From contig NZ_AP024907.1 in assembly GCF_024347135.1 (NCBI RefSeq), positions 3,897,001-3,961,000 on the forward strand: 64,000 nt of DNA. The letters run 5' to 3'. The stretch is from Vibrio spartinae (GTDB lineage: Bacteria; Pseudomonadota; Gammaproteobacteria; Enterobacterales; Vibrionaceae). The notes beneath the pieces were generated by a model. The model was not told the origin of the DNA and did no database searches. It saw only the letters and a program-made list of their open reading frames with translations. Numbering within the stretch: the first letter of the stretch is position 1; each line of letters starts with the position of its first letter. The position numbers and the translations under genes were made by a program. Below, in pieces: positions 44,446 to 53,836 of this stretch.

Positions 44446-45810
44446 TTACTGCTCTGACGATGTAGCGAGTTGTGGCGTATCTACCTGATATTGGTAGCTA
44501 TTGAGTAGCGCTGACAGATTGTTATTCGTCAGATTTAAATCGGTGATAAGGCGTTGATATTCGAGTTTTAGAGCGAGCTCATCTCGGGTGGCGAGGATCA
44601 CATCATTGAATTGTGCTGTGTTGTTCTGATAACCACGTTCAGTGGCTTTCACCTGAGAAATAGCCTGAGGTATCAGTGTTGATTCAAAACGTTCAATGCG
44701 TTGTGACAAGTTGTTTTGATCAACAAATAACGAGTTTACCTTAGCATTGAGCTGTTTGAGTAAGGTATCTTTTTGAGACTGAGCGGCTCCTACCTGATAT
44801 TGAGCCGCGGCTAAGTTTTGGTCCTGACGGTTTCCTGTGAATAAAGGGATATCCATAGTGATAAAGGCGCTGACCACATCGGATGCCGGTTCACCTTTCA
44901 TGTTGTTGGCCTGACGATAGCCATATGCCATTTCCACACCAAATTGTGGTGCGTAGGACTCTTTTGCAATATCGACCTGAGTTCGGCTGGCTTCAATAGA
45001 AGCATCAACCATACGAACCGTTGGGTATTGGTTAAGTCGCGAGTAGTAGTTGCCATTACTCGCGGTGTTTTCCAACGCCTGCAACACGGACCAGTCAAGT
45101 GTATTTGAAGCCTGTAACTGATTTGCACTGAGTAACCAATCAGATCCAAGCCACTCGGATAATTGAGCCGTCAGTCTTTGTTGTGTCTGTGCATTGGCCT
45201 GAAGTTTTTCATCAAGCTTAGTGACCTGAAGCTGGGCGTTAATCAGATCCTGAGCTTCACTTTTACCGATGGAGTAGTTGGTTTGAATGAAAGCTTCCAG
45301 CTCTTCCATCAGTTGTTTATTTTCTAACAGAATCTTATGTGCTACCTGCTGATAACCCAATTCCAGCCAAACTTTTGTGATCGCATTGATGACTTCCAGC
45401 TCTCTGGCGGTCACTTTTAATTCGATTCCACTGGCTTGCTGGTTGGCTTTAACGCTGTTTAACTCAAGCGTATCCCCACGGCCAAATTGCTGTGAGATAC
45501 CAGCAGAGATATTGGTCATCGCATCTTCATCGAATGCGAAACTGTCTACCGGCAGGCCGGATACCCCAAATTTGAGCTTTGGATCTTGCTGGGTAGAACT
45601 GGCTTTCCCTGTTGCTCGCATGGCCTGTGCCTGTGCATAAAATTGACGACGAGAATCGTCATTCGTCAGTGCTGTCGCGATAATTTGAGACAGCTGATTG
45701 GCGGCCATAGACTCTGCGTTACCTGGCTTTTGCTCACCAGCGTATACAGACGCAGTCGTCCATGCCGCAGCGCTGATAGACAGCGCCAAAAGACATTGTT
45801 TAAATTTCAC
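44446..45810 (-). CDS. cusC: Outer-membrane efflux channel (CusC/TolC family)
   Basis: 454 aa. Signal peptide (LALSISAAAWTTASVYA), two OEP repeats rich in long helices (KVTARELEVINAITKVWLEL; KVKATERGYQNNTAQFNDVI) with FTGNRQDQNLAAAQYQVGAA. Outer-membrane exit duct of the pump. Starts the cusCBA run; the gap to cusB is 15 bp. Confidence 0.9.
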   Translation of the reverse strand: MKFKQCLLALSISAAAWTTASVYAGEQKPGNAESMAANQLSQIIATALTNDDSRRQFYAQAQAMRATGKASSTQQDPKLKFGVSGLPVDSFAFDEDAMTNISAGISQQFGRGDTLELNSVKANQQASGIELKVTARELEVINAITKVWLELGYQQVAHKILLENKQLMEELEAFIQTNYSIGKSEAQDLINAQLQVTKLDEKLQANAQTQQRLTAQLSEWLGSDWLLSANQLQASNTLDWSVLQALENTASNGNYYSRLNQYPTVRMVDASIEASRTQVDIAKESYAPQFGVEMAYGYRQANNMKGEPASDVVSAFITMDIPLFTGNRQDQNLAAAQYQVGAAQSQKDTLLKQLNAKVNSLFVDQNNLSQRIERFESTLIPQAISQVKATERGYQNNTAQFNDVILATRDELALKLEYQRLITDLNLTNNNLSALLNSYQYQVDTPQLATSSEQ

Positions 45811-45892
45811 TTTTTTAATCCATCACAGAGCGCGTGACGCGCACGAGAGCTTTTCCGTATGAATTTACGGAACCTAAATATTTGAGATGGAA

Positions 45893-46288
45893 TTAAGCGA
45901 TCGGAGGTCGATAGAGGCTTTGCGTCTTACGGATAACATCACCAGAGATTGGTGATGTGACCAGAGCGAGTGAGGTACTTACAGTGATTAAAACATGAGG
46001 TGTGGTCAGAGTCGCCACAGAGGCTACGCAGGTAGTGTCACAGCAGCTTTGGGCTGTATCAGAGACGACTTCACAGTGCCCTTTAGTGCTTACAGTGTCT
46101 TTTTCCTCAATAGTTTGATGATGAGATGACATCTGCTGTGCCTGACAACTCATTAAGGAAACCATTTGTTGTAAGTCGTGCGAATTTGCGCTGTTCATCA
46201 CTGTTGAACCTGATGCAAATCCAGACACAAGCAAAGCTGCTAATGTCCAGAGAGTGATCCAAGTTGTCGGAATGAAATTTAAGCGCAT
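45893..46288 (-). CDS. CopL-like (DUF2946-like) exported small protein 2
   Basis: 131 aa. Signal peptide (LWTLAALLVSGFASG), Cys/His-rich centre (MSCQAQQMSSHHQTIEEKD, KGHCEVVSDTAQSCCDTTCV), C-terminus SLYRPPIA. Paralogue of the protein at 22600. Lies 82 bp upstream of cusC on the same strand, so probably the first gene of the cus transcript. Confidence 0.6.
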   Translation of the reverse strand: MRLNFIPTTWITLWTLAALLVSGFASGSTVMNSANSHDLQQMVSLMSCQAQQMSSHHQTIEEKDTVSTKGHCEVVSDTAQSCCDTTCVASVATLTTPHVLITVSTSLALVTSPISGDVIRKTQSLYRPPIA

Positions 46289-46429
46289 ACTCTATATCTA
46301 TTTTTGAATGATAGTATTAAGTAAATCGATACGATCCTATATACGTCCCAATAAAATCGATTTAAATTACTGCAAACTAAAACGCGATTCTACTTATTGG
46401 CTTTAAGTAATACAACAAAATATTTATTG

Positions 46430-46807
46430 CTATCGATTATTGTCACGCTCTACATAATGTACTTTAACATTAACCTTACCCACGTATTCCAGCTCACCAT
46501 TTTCATTCATTCGCTCTTGTACTGTTACGAAACCGGCATTCTCTAAATGTGTTCTTTTTGAATTCACGTTAAAAGTTAGAACACGGAGTTCATCATTTAG
46601 TTCTTGTGCTGACATCGTTTTTAGATGATGCAGTTCAGATAATGCTAATCGATAGGCTTCATCTGACGTTGACGTTGGAGCAACAGAGACAGTTTTCATG
46701 TCTTCGCGGCTGATGTAATTACCACCGATGTACAACGGTTGTGCGAATACAGGTACAGTTGTCAGTGCCATTATAGAAACAACAAGAGCAGTTTTGATTG
46801 TGTTCAT
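46430..46807 (-). CDS. DUF3316-type periplasmic protein 2
   Basis: 125 aa from ATG 46807 (GAGGATAAAAAC upstream). Signal peptide (VVSIMALTTVPVFA), SDEAYRLALSELHHLKTMSA, GFVTVQERMNENGELEYVGK. Paralogue of 34086. Preceded by CusR-type box F. Function unknown. Confidence 0.75.
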   Translation of the reverse strand: MNTIKTALVVSIMALTTVPVFAQPLYIGGNYISREDMKTVSVAPTSTSDEAYRLALSELHHLKTMSAQELNDELRVLTFNVNSKRTHLENAGFVTVQERMNENGELEYVGKVNVKVHYVERDNNR

Positions 46808-46882
46808 GTTTTTATCCTCAGAGTTATGATTTTCAGTACTAACATTTTGGACTATTGCTACTGACATTATGCTTTCTGAAAA

Positions 46883-46898
46883 ATGACTTTTTTGTCAT
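46883..46898. promoter_or_regulatory. CusR-type box F
   Basis: ATGACTTTTTTGTCAT on the plus strand. Read leftward, a -10-like CAAAAT lies 33 bp away, before the DUF3316 gene at 46807. Confidence 0.65.
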
Positions 46899-47339
46899 AA
46901 AGTGTAGGTATGTAATCCAATTATTGGATTACATAAAAGGCTATTAACTCAATGAAGAAAGACACGTTATATGTGTAAGTTTGCTACTTCTTTGTCTGAT
47001 CTACCTCGGGTTGAATTTTCTAAGTAATCGAGAATACCTCAGTGTACTAATCAACCCAGAGTCCGACGGAAGATCGTCATAGTGGACTGCTAAATTTGGC
47101 AGAGAAAAAGGAGTTTCCCCTACGTAAAGTAATTCGTGTTTTACTAAATTAAGTAAAAAATCTAAGTAAGTTTTGTCCAAAAATCAGTTACTTTGGACTT
47201 GGTAGTAGCTGTGACTTGGTAGTAGCCATTAGTATGAATCTTTATTTTTGGTCTCGTTTAATCTTAAACGGTTCGATCAGGGTTACTTGGCTGTTTAATA
47301 TGAACTTTATTCCACTCTTACAACTAGATGGATATGAAT
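46899..47339. other. Intergenic region between cargo and tnsD
   Basis: No gene seen. It holds an inverted repeat ATGTAATCCAA (46910-46920) / TTGGATTACAT (46924-46934) and two direct copies of GACTTGGTAGTAGC (47196-47209, 47213-47226). The rest is AT-rich. Confidence 0.5.
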
Positions 47340-48929
47340 TTAATTAGGTGAGTTTTTGTCGCTGGGGAATAGCTTATACTGCTGTAAGGCTTCCTTAGTC
47401 TTAGGTAGGTTGAACAGCTTTGATGTCAGCCAACCATGTGCTCCCAGTATCTTGTCCAGTTTTGTCCTGCAGATCGGTGGATCGCAAGACTCTATGATTG
47501 AACAGACTTTTTTAGAGAGTTCATTATCTCTCTTTTCCCAATCAACCCTGTCTACATGCTGTGTTTTTTGAGGTACAGGAAGGTGTTGTTCCAACCACTC
47601 TGGATTATGCAAATACAACCAGAAAAAGGCTGCCTCACATTCTTCTTTAGCATTTTTCCGTATGCCCTTAGGGTGACTCTCAAAATATCGTAAAATTTGA
47701 CACTGATAACGCCTTCTTTTTGAGTCCGCTTTGCATTTTTTTCGCCATTCAACCAAGCCCTCAATAGAGGAGATAATCGCCTCTACACTACCTGAAGAAA
47801 TACCAAGTTGCAGAGCAATAGTAGAGCGATGCACCCCTTTATATGCGAGTCTAGATACTTTATCTTTTAAGCTATCAGTTATTTTATAAGGCTTCAGGTT
47901 TACCGGGATATGATGTCTGAGTGCAACCGCCTTAACATAGCATCGACTTTTACCTATATCACGCCCTACCTGTGCCATCGAGTATCCATTAAGCAGCAAA
48001 TCACAGCAGCGAGTTTCGAGCTCTTTAACATCATCGTCCTTGGACCTAGATGTAGAAACATGCTCATCAGGATTTTCAGATAACTGAGTCTGAGTAAGTA
48101 AAAATTCAAGTAACAAGTGTTTGAATGGGTGTACTTGATAAGTACCATCAATCAAAGACGACATGTATTTCAAGTCTTGTGCTGAAGTGATACGCAGTGG
48201 GTTATCAGGTAAGAGTATTTTTTCAGAGATAGAATAGAGTGCTGCCATCAATTCTATACGTTTAATTCTACCGGTAAACGTTGTAAACCCTTTATCAGAT
48301 AAATGATTTTTATACCCGCTTGGCTTAAACTGAAGATATGCATTGTCTTGGATCGAACGAAATTTTCTTTCGGCGTATTGAGCAAATGACCAAGCTAAGT
48401 CGCTACACTGCACTTTTACATCACATGTCGGCGGGAATAGATAAGATCTAAAATGTTCTCTTTCGTGCAACTCTTGATGTATCAACCAAACACCGTGTTC
48501 AGAGCAAGCATCCACACCAGGAATTTGATGAGAACAATGCCAATAAGCCACGCCTACGTTATAAATATCTTCTTCAGCACATACAGGGCAATACTTTAAT
48601 GTTAATGGTTCATGTTCTCTAAATGTGGACAATTGACAAGCCCTTACAAGCTCATTAGTACCAATAGAACAATCATTAATGATTTCTCTGTATTTCGGTA
48701 GAAAGTGAGAAAACAAAGGTCTTAGCGTTTGCTCCCTGCATAGATAATTAGCAGATTCATTTGTGAATCTACTAATCAAATCAAGATCTGCTGTAAGGTA
48801 AGGATGGATCACTGCTCGTCTATTACCAACTAAGGTATTTAAACACCGCTCTTTCTGCAATCCAGATAAAGAGATATAGCGGACAATACGGCTAAAAAGG
48901 GTTTCATCGGGTTGTGCGAGACTGTTCAT
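47340..48929 (-). CDS. tnsD: TnsD/TniQ target-site selector with IS-derived start
   Basis: 529 aa (Tn7 TnsD is about 508). TniQ N-terminus PDETLFSRIVRYISLSG, CCCH zinc finger C114, C117, C142, H145 (KYCPVC, ACSEHGVWLIH), then C-terminal helix-turn-helix-like segments (YSMAQVGRDIGKSRCYVKAV; RSTIALQLGISSGSVEAI) for DNA recognition. It should recruit TnsABC to the yhiN 3' end. The first four codons (MNSL) come from the inserted IS256-family element. The original start was ATG 50242 reading MQVPKAQPDE. No ribosome site is visible before the new ATG, so expression may be low. Confidence 0.9.
   Translation of the reverse strand: MNSLAQPDETLFSRIVRYISLSGLQKERCLNTLVGNRRAVIHPYLTADLDLISRFTNESANYLCREQTLRPLFSHFLPKYREIINDCSIGTNELVRACQLSTFREHEPLTLKYCPVCAEEDIYNVGVAYWHCSHQIPGVDACSEHGVWLIHQELHEREHFRSYLFPPTCDVKVQCSDLAWSFAQYAERKFRSIQDNAYLQFKPSGYKNHLSDKGFTTFTGRIKRIELMAALYSISEKILLPDNPLRITSAQDLKYMSSLIDGTYQVHPFKHLLLEFLLTQTQLSENPDEHVSTSRSKDDDVKELETRCCDLLLNGYSMAQVGRDIGKSRCYVKAVALRHHIPVNLKPYKITDSLKDKVSRLAYKGVHRSTIALQLGISSGSVEAIISSIEGLVEWRKKCKADSKRRRYQCQILRYFESHPKGIRKNAKEECEAAFFWLYLHNPEWLEQHLPVPQKTQHVDRVDWEKRDNELSKKVCSIIESCDPPICRTKLDKILGAHGWLTSKLFNLPKTKEALQQYKLFPSDKNSPN
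48910..48917. repeat. IS target-site duplication, left copy
   Basis: GGTTGTGC, repeated at 50220-50227 on the other side of the IS. Confidence 0.85.
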
Positions 48930-50219
48930 TATTCTGTGTCACGCCCATTTTTATAAATCCAGATATGGAGTGAGTCTGCCTTCAAAGTGGATGCTGAGCT
49001 GAGACAGTGTCAGGTTCCAGTTCTGCACCGGATGCGTCCACTTTTCACTGGCTTTCAACATACCTGCATACAACAGCTTGAGCAAGCTGGTTTCATTAGC
49101 AAAACCGCCCTTGGTTTTGGTCAGTTTGCGGAACTGACGATGTACCGCCTCAACCGCATTGGTGGTGTAAATGGCTCTGCGGACCTGTTCGGGATATTTG
49201 AAATACACCGATAAGTTCTCCCATTTATTGCGCCATGACTGAATCACCAGCGGGTATTGTGGTCCCCATTTGGCTTCCAGCTCATCCAGCTCATGTTCGG
49301 CAGCTTTAAGGGTTGCCGCTTTATAAACACATTTTAAATCCGCCATAAACGCTTTCTGATTTTTGCTGGCGACATACTTCATCGAGTTACGGATTTGATG
49401 GATAACACAGAGTTGGACTTCAGTCTGCGGGTAAATGGTTTCAATCGCCTGAGGGAACCCTTTGAGGCCATCGACACAAGCAATACAAATATCTTTGACA
49501 CCGCGATTTTGTAAGTCGGTCAGGACACTGAGCCAGTAATGCGCGCCTTCGGCATCAGAGAGATAAATCCCCAGCAGCTCTTTTTTTCCTTCGATATTGA
49601 GTGCAAGGATGGTGTAAATGGCTTTGGAAACAAAGCGACCGTTTTCCTTGATTTTGTAGTGAACGGCATCAAGCCAGACGACCGGATAGACGGGGTCTAA
49701 ATCCCGCTCCTGCCATGCTCTGAGCTCAGGGATAAGACGGTCGGTGATGGCGTTAATCGTGCCATTGGAAACGCTGATACCATACATATCCAGCAGATAT
49801 TCCCGGATATGTTGATAGCTGTTGCCAAGGGCAAACAGGGAGAGGACATTACGTTCCATCTCATCGGTCAGTCGGGTCTGGTGCTTCTTGACAGTTTGCG
49901 GGTCAAAAGAGCCATTTCGGTCACGGGGCGTTTCAAGTTCAAATTCCCCGGATGAGGTTTTAACGGTTTTGCGGGATTTTCCATTTTTGCGATTGTCGGG
50001 CTCAGCTTCAAGGTGCTGTTCGATTTCAGCCCCGAGCGCGGCTTCAGTGATTTGCTTAATCAACGGGGTGAGCAAACCGTCTTTGCCGTTGAGGCCCTGA
50101 CCGGATTGCAATGCTTTGGCAAAAGCTTGAATATCAATTTCGAATTTATCGTCAGACATAAGGTGTCATTTCCTTTTTGGTTCAGTTTAAAGAAATGACA
50201 CAGAAATTTGAACACTACC
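48918..50219 (-). mobile_element. IS256-family insertion sequence in tnsD
   Basis: 1302 bp. Imperfect 24-bp terminal inverted repeats (18 matches) share TGTTCA near the tips and TTCTGTGTCA inside. Flanked by 8-bp duplications GGTTGTGC. Contains one transposase gene in the orientation of the tns genes. Removing the element and one duplication restores an intact tnsD frame. Confidence 0.9.
48951..50159 (-). CDS. IS256/Mutator-family transposase
   Basis: 402 aa, full family length. Signature stretches: LDMYGISVSNGTINAITDRL, YPVVWLDAVHYKIKENGRF (first Asp), CIACVDGLKGFPQAIETIYP (second Asp region), IHQIRNSMKYV, and YTTNAVEAVHRQFRKLTKTK (Glu and Mutator signature). Intact and probably active. Confidence 0.95.
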   Translation of the reverse strand: MSDDKFEIDIQAFAKALQSGQGLNGKDGLLTPLIKQITEAALGAEIEQHLEAEPDNRKNGKSRKTVKTSSGEFELETPRDRNGSFDPQTVKKHQTRLTDEMERNVLSLFALGNSYQHIREYLLDMYGISVSNGTINAITDRLIPELRAWQERDLDPVYPVVWLDAVHYKIKENGRFVSKAIYTILALNIEGKKELLGIYLSDAEGAHYWLSVLTDLQNRGVKDICIACVDGLKGFPQAIETIYPQTEVQLCVIHQIRNSMKYVASKNQKAFMADLKCVYKAATLKAAEHELDELEAKWGPQYPLVIQSWRNKWENLSVYFKYPEQVRRAIYTTNAVEAVHRQFRKLTKTKGGFANETSLLKLLYAGMLKASEKWTHPVQNWNLTLSQLSIHFEGRLTPYLDL

Positions 50220-50227
50220 GGTTGTGC
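50220..50227. repeat. IS target-site duplication, right copy
   Basis: GGTTGTGC, matching 48910-48917. Confidence 0.85.
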
Positions 50228-50242
50228 TTTTGGTACCTGCAT
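50228..50242 (-). pseudogene. Displaced original start of tnsD
   Basis: ATG CAG GTA CCA AAA (MQVPK) read leftward from 50242, with AGAGGG upstream and 27 bp after the tnsC stop. With the duplicated bases it continues in frame as AQPDET, the present tnsD. Cut off from the rest by the IS. Confidence 0.85.
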
Positions 50243-50269
50243 ATCCGCCCTCTTACTTTGAAAAAATTC

Positions 50270-51709
50270 CTACTGCAGATCTTCTAAAGGATTTTCGTAC
50301 AAAATACCTGGAAGGTTAGTAGAGTTATACGTCTCTTCAGATTCCGATAGTTGCTGGAATAAATCAGCAGATTTTATCGGTAGATTTACCATACCTAACA
50401 CGTCTCTGATTAACATTTCAAACTCAGGATGCTGAGCTCTGGTTATATCTCCGAGAATCGCTGGCTTTTGCTTTGGCGTAGTCTTGGGCTTCGTGTTATC
50501 TTCGTCTTTTGTAGCAACTGATTTGTTGCGACGAGGAAGATGAATTCCTAATTGATCACGGAGATCATTAACTTCAGCAGTTTCATTTGATAACGCACAA
50601 GCGTAGTAATACGCGTTTTCTAGAACCGTGGCATTTATACATTCGTCTCCACTTCCTATAACGGCCCTTTGTGCCTCCCGATATATACGACAGCACATAT
50701 CAAGATTGCCGAGTGAAAGCTCGTACATTTTTGACATCAGTTCCTTTGTCAAAGGTGTTTTTGTGTTTGTCCATTGAAGATCCCAAAGTTCACAGATAAA
50801 TGCTTCCCAATCTTTACTATTCCGACGTAAAGGATGCATCTTCCAATAGCCACCACTTTCAGCTCTCCTAGCTGCTTTCAGTTTTTTTGATAGTGTTTCA
50901 TCAAAAGGTGGGTTCGCACAGAAAAGTAAAGGAATACCAAGCTTATTTACTAAACTATGTAAAAAATTCAGAAGATTATTTTCGCCCCTAGTTCTTTTTA
51001 ACTCTAAGCGTTGCATTTCATCTATAACTAGAATGCCTAAGTAATTAATTTTAATCCTCTGTTCGATTTGTCTCATAAGAGAACCAATCGTTCCAGCCGG
51101 CTTAGTTTGTTCCACTCCAGTAGCTAGATCTAATCTGAGTAATATTTCTTCACATAGATCTCTGACACTAGATTTATCAGGACAATCAACCTTAATCCAC
51201 ACAACTTGCTGACTAACTTCTAAACTCTGTCCACGATATTGCGTATGTTCTATAACGGAAGGAAAATAATTAAGAACTTGCTCCAACATACTTGTTTTAC
51301 CAGTACCGCTTTCGCCTATAAGGGTTATGGTATCGGCTTTAGGTTCAAAAAATCCTGAATACGGTTGGGTTTGTGGTCTATCGTCCATAAGATAATGCAC
51401 ATATTGAACGGTTGATGGACTTAAAGGGTTCTTACTGGAATAGCCATCCTTAATAGCTCGCTCAATGAGACGAAAACACCGAATATAATCACTAAGTGGC
51501 TGTCTTAAAGTTTTTAATCGGCTTAAATATTCCTCACGAACTAGCGGATCTTGGTGCATCCGAATATGCTCGTCTAAGTCAGGATAATAAGTAAAAGCAT
51601 CGATAAGAATTTCATCTTTAACTTTTGGAGGCAGAGCCTCAATAAGAGGGTTTCCTTGATGCTCAGGTAGAATTGCTTCTCTGTATACTGCTTGTATTCT
51701 ATTTCTCAT
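50270..51709 (-). CDS. tnsC: AAA+ transposition regulator TnsC
   Basis: 479 aa. Walker A GESGTGKTS (residues 132-140), Walker B LGILVIDEMQ (D230, E231), then arginine-rich sensor region and a tail with CCRIYREAQRAVIG. Shorter than Tn7 TnsC (555 aa). ATP-dependent matchmaker between TniQ proteins and TnsAB. Its ATG directly follows the tnsB stop. Confidence 0.92.
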   Translation of the reverse strand: MRNRIQAVYREAILPEHQGNPLIEALPPKVKDEILIDAFTYYPDLDEHIRMHQDPLVREEYLSRLKTLRQPLSDYIRCFRLIERAIKDGYSSKNPLSPSTVQYVHYLMDDRPQTQPYSGFFEPKADTITLIGESGTGKTSMLEQVLNYFPSVIEHTQYRGQSLEVSQQVVWIKVDCPDKSSVRDLCEEILLRLDLATGVEQTKPAGTIGSLMRQIEQRIKINYLGILVIDEMQRLELKRTRGENNLLNFLHSLVNKLGIPLLFCANPPFDETLSKKLKAARRAESGGYWKMHPLRRNSKDWEAFICELWDLQWTNTKTPLTKELMSKMYELSLGNLDMCCRIYREAQRAVIGSGDECINATVLENAYYYACALSNETAEVNDLRDQLGIHLPRRNKSVATKDEDNTKPKTTPKQKPAILGDITRAQHPEFEMLIRDVLGMVNLPIKSADLFQQLSESEETYNSTNLPGILYENPLEDLQ

Positions 51710-53836
51710 TTACACATCCTGAGCTCTTTTATTACGCCTTGGCAAAGTTACGACATTATTATTCTCGACTATGTCATGATCCTTTACCGATTTACTCACT
51801 TGAGTGGTATCTTTTCCGTTCATTAATTCAAGCTCTTCTTTTCTATTTTGTTGAATCCCCTTAGATCTATCTTTTCGAGGAGTAGGGTTATCTTTTGCTC
51901 TGTTCTTAGCTCGCTTCGTTATTGCATCAGTTCGGTGTTGCATATCTATAGATTCAGCAGTAACAATCATCTTTTCGCTTTTCTCGTCTGTCCAGTCCAA
52001 AACAAAATCGGATTCAACGATAGGTAAATCTCTAAACATACGACTTTTGGGAGACAAATTGCATTTAACGAAAGGCTCTCGACTATTAAACCTCACATAT
52101 ATGTAGTTTGAACTATTTTCATCAATCCTAGCCTCAAGTTGCCACCATCCTTTATCTCTAGCAATCGAAGCCAGATCATCCTCTATGATACGTTTATTGG
52201 TGAAATACATACCATTGTATAAAATACCATCACCAGTCATGCTAACCATTTCTGGAGGGAGTAGCCTTGAAATCACGTCATCGTAATTAGCTTCAATTAG
52301 ACTGTGTCTTTGCAACTCCACATTTACTTTCCAGCAATTGATTGGGGTAGGTGCCAGATCTTTTTCTATAAGCAATGGGGTTTCAAACGCAAGTCGTTTT
52401 AGAATATCTCTGTTATGTTCTAAAACAGCTTCGATCAATAACTGTGTTACTTCATGAAGCGTATAAATAGCTAATTTGCGAGGATCAATTTCTCCTCGTA
52501 CGACCTTACCTCGCCTTGTAGCACCTAATAAGGGGTGAATGGCCTTCTTATTTAAAATATCAAATCGACGCTCTACGAAGCTTTTACGATCTGGACGGTA
52601 TGGAGGGGCAAAACTTAATTGGGTAAACGGTACTAAATGTTCTTCAGGTTGAAGGCCTATCATCTCACCATTATCACACACAAGCTCCTCCGGAATATGA
52701 TGGCAAGGCCATTCGGCCTCACTGATATGAATACCATATTGAGAGCAATATTCTTGTTTCGGTAAAAAACAATTTACTAAGGCTTGTCTAGCAGCCCTCC
52801 AAGAGGCGAAATAAAGAGAAACATGAAAACCTACAATCATGCGAGTTGCTCTATCGACAATAGAATATATCGTAGGTCTACCCAATACTCGTTGGTTTGA
52901 GAAAGTAGAGACTATATGCACATCTGCAACGGTAGCATCTATTTCAAATACGTCACCTGGTATAGGAGATCTTTCTGTCGCACTACCAGTTGTACCGCGT
53001 TTATTAAGTAAATAATCTCGAACTGATGTCCTAGCTTGTATCTCAACATCTTTACTTATCAACTTAGACTTCCAATAAGCGAATTGTCGCAAAGATGGCG
53101 CATGTGGAAATTGTTCAAGAGCTTCCGCAATTTTTACTTCGCTAGCAAAATACTTACGCAAGAACTTTTTATAGGTTTCCACAAGGCTGTCCCCACCTTC
53201 CTTAAGGTAGTGCTTTTTAAGTGATTTTTTTATCTTTTCTTTGTCTTTTTCAGTTAGGATATATTTTCTGGACCGAACTACTGCAAGTGTTCTAGAACGT
53301 TTAGGGGCACCTAAAGGAACCGTTGCTTTCCTTTCCTTTCCTGCGCCCCCACTATTTGCATATGCAGGCAATAAGGCATTTTTATCTTGTCCATACTTCC
53401 AATATAGCTGCAGCAGCCTGTCGACTGTATTTCTGTGTTCGCTTATATTTTGAGCATATTTTACAAGCAAGTCTGAGCGTTTGGATATGCAATACTCAAA
53501 CAAAAAGTCCTTGTCTTTAATGATACGTTCTATTATTTGTAAGTTTTTGTCTCTTTTGGCTTTTTGTTTATGTGGAATATCAAGCTCATCTACCTGCATA
53601 TATATAGGTAAGGCAAAATCTTCTTTAGTTGTTGTGCCTAGTTTAATGGTCCGATGAAAGGAGCTAAGTTTTGTTAGGAGGGGCTTAATTGGTCTAGTAT
53701 GCTCTAACGGGAAGAGTACAACGGCATCAAGGTCTTTAAATATTTCCAAGACTCGATACACACCATTTTCAACACCTTCGAGTCTAGTAATTTTCCAAAC
53801 ACTATTTTTAGTTAGAACCATTCGCAGTCCGTCCAT
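51710..53836 (-). CDS. tnsB: DDE transposase TnsB
   Basis: 708 aa (Tn7 TnsB 702). Catalytic triad D300 (GDVFEIDATVADVH), D388 (ELVCDNGEMI), E422 (DRKSFVERRFDIL). N-terminal helical DNA-binding part and basic C-terminal tail that contacts TnsC (KSVKDHDIVENNNVVTLPRR). Binds the end repeats and performs 3' cutting and strand transfer. Overlaps tnsA by 29 bp; ATG 53821 is an alternative start. Confidence 0.95.
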   Translation of the reverse strand: MDGLRMVLTKNSVWKITRLEGVENGVYRVLEIFKDLDAVVLFPLEHTRPIKPLLTKLSSFHRTIKLGTTTKEDFALPIYMQVDELDIPHKQKAKRDKNLQIIERIIKDKDFLFEYCISKRSDLLVKYAQNISEHRNTVDRLLQLYWKYGQDKNALLPAYANSGGAGKERKATVPLGAPKRSRTLAVVRSRKYILTEKDKEKIKKSLKKHYLKEGGDSLVETYKKFLRKYFASEVKIAEALEQFPHAPSLRQFAYWKSKLISKDVEIQARTSVRDYLLNKRGTTGSATERSPIPGDVFEIDATVADVHIVSTFSNQRVLGRPTIYSIVDRATRMIVGFHVSLYFASWRAARQALVNCFLPKQEYCSQYGIHISEAEWPCHHIPEELVCDNGEMIGLQPEEHLVPFTQLSFAPPYRPDRKSFVERRFDILNKKAIHPLLGATRRGKVVRGEIDPRKLAIYTLHEVTQLLIEAVLEHNRDILKRLAFETPLLIEKDLAPTPINCWKVNVELQRHSLIEANYDDVISRLLPPEMVSMTGDGILYNGMYFTNKRIIEDDLASIARDKGWWQLEARIDENSSNYIYVRFNSREPFVKCNLSPKSRMFRDLPIVESDFVLDWTDEKSEKMIVTAESIDMQHRTDAITKRAKNRAKDNPTPRKDRSKGIQQNRKEELELMNGKDTTQVSKSVKDHDIVENNNVVTLPRRNKRAQDV

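Noticed and set aside
48918..48929. Premature reading of tnsD as an intact native gene
   Set aside because: The first 12 bases of the ORF belong to the IS inverted repeat; the native start is at 50242.
48924..50213. Shorter IS boundaries at the GTTCA tips
   Set aside because: No flanking duplication there; boundaries 48918-50219 give an exact 8-bp duplication and restore the tnsD frame.
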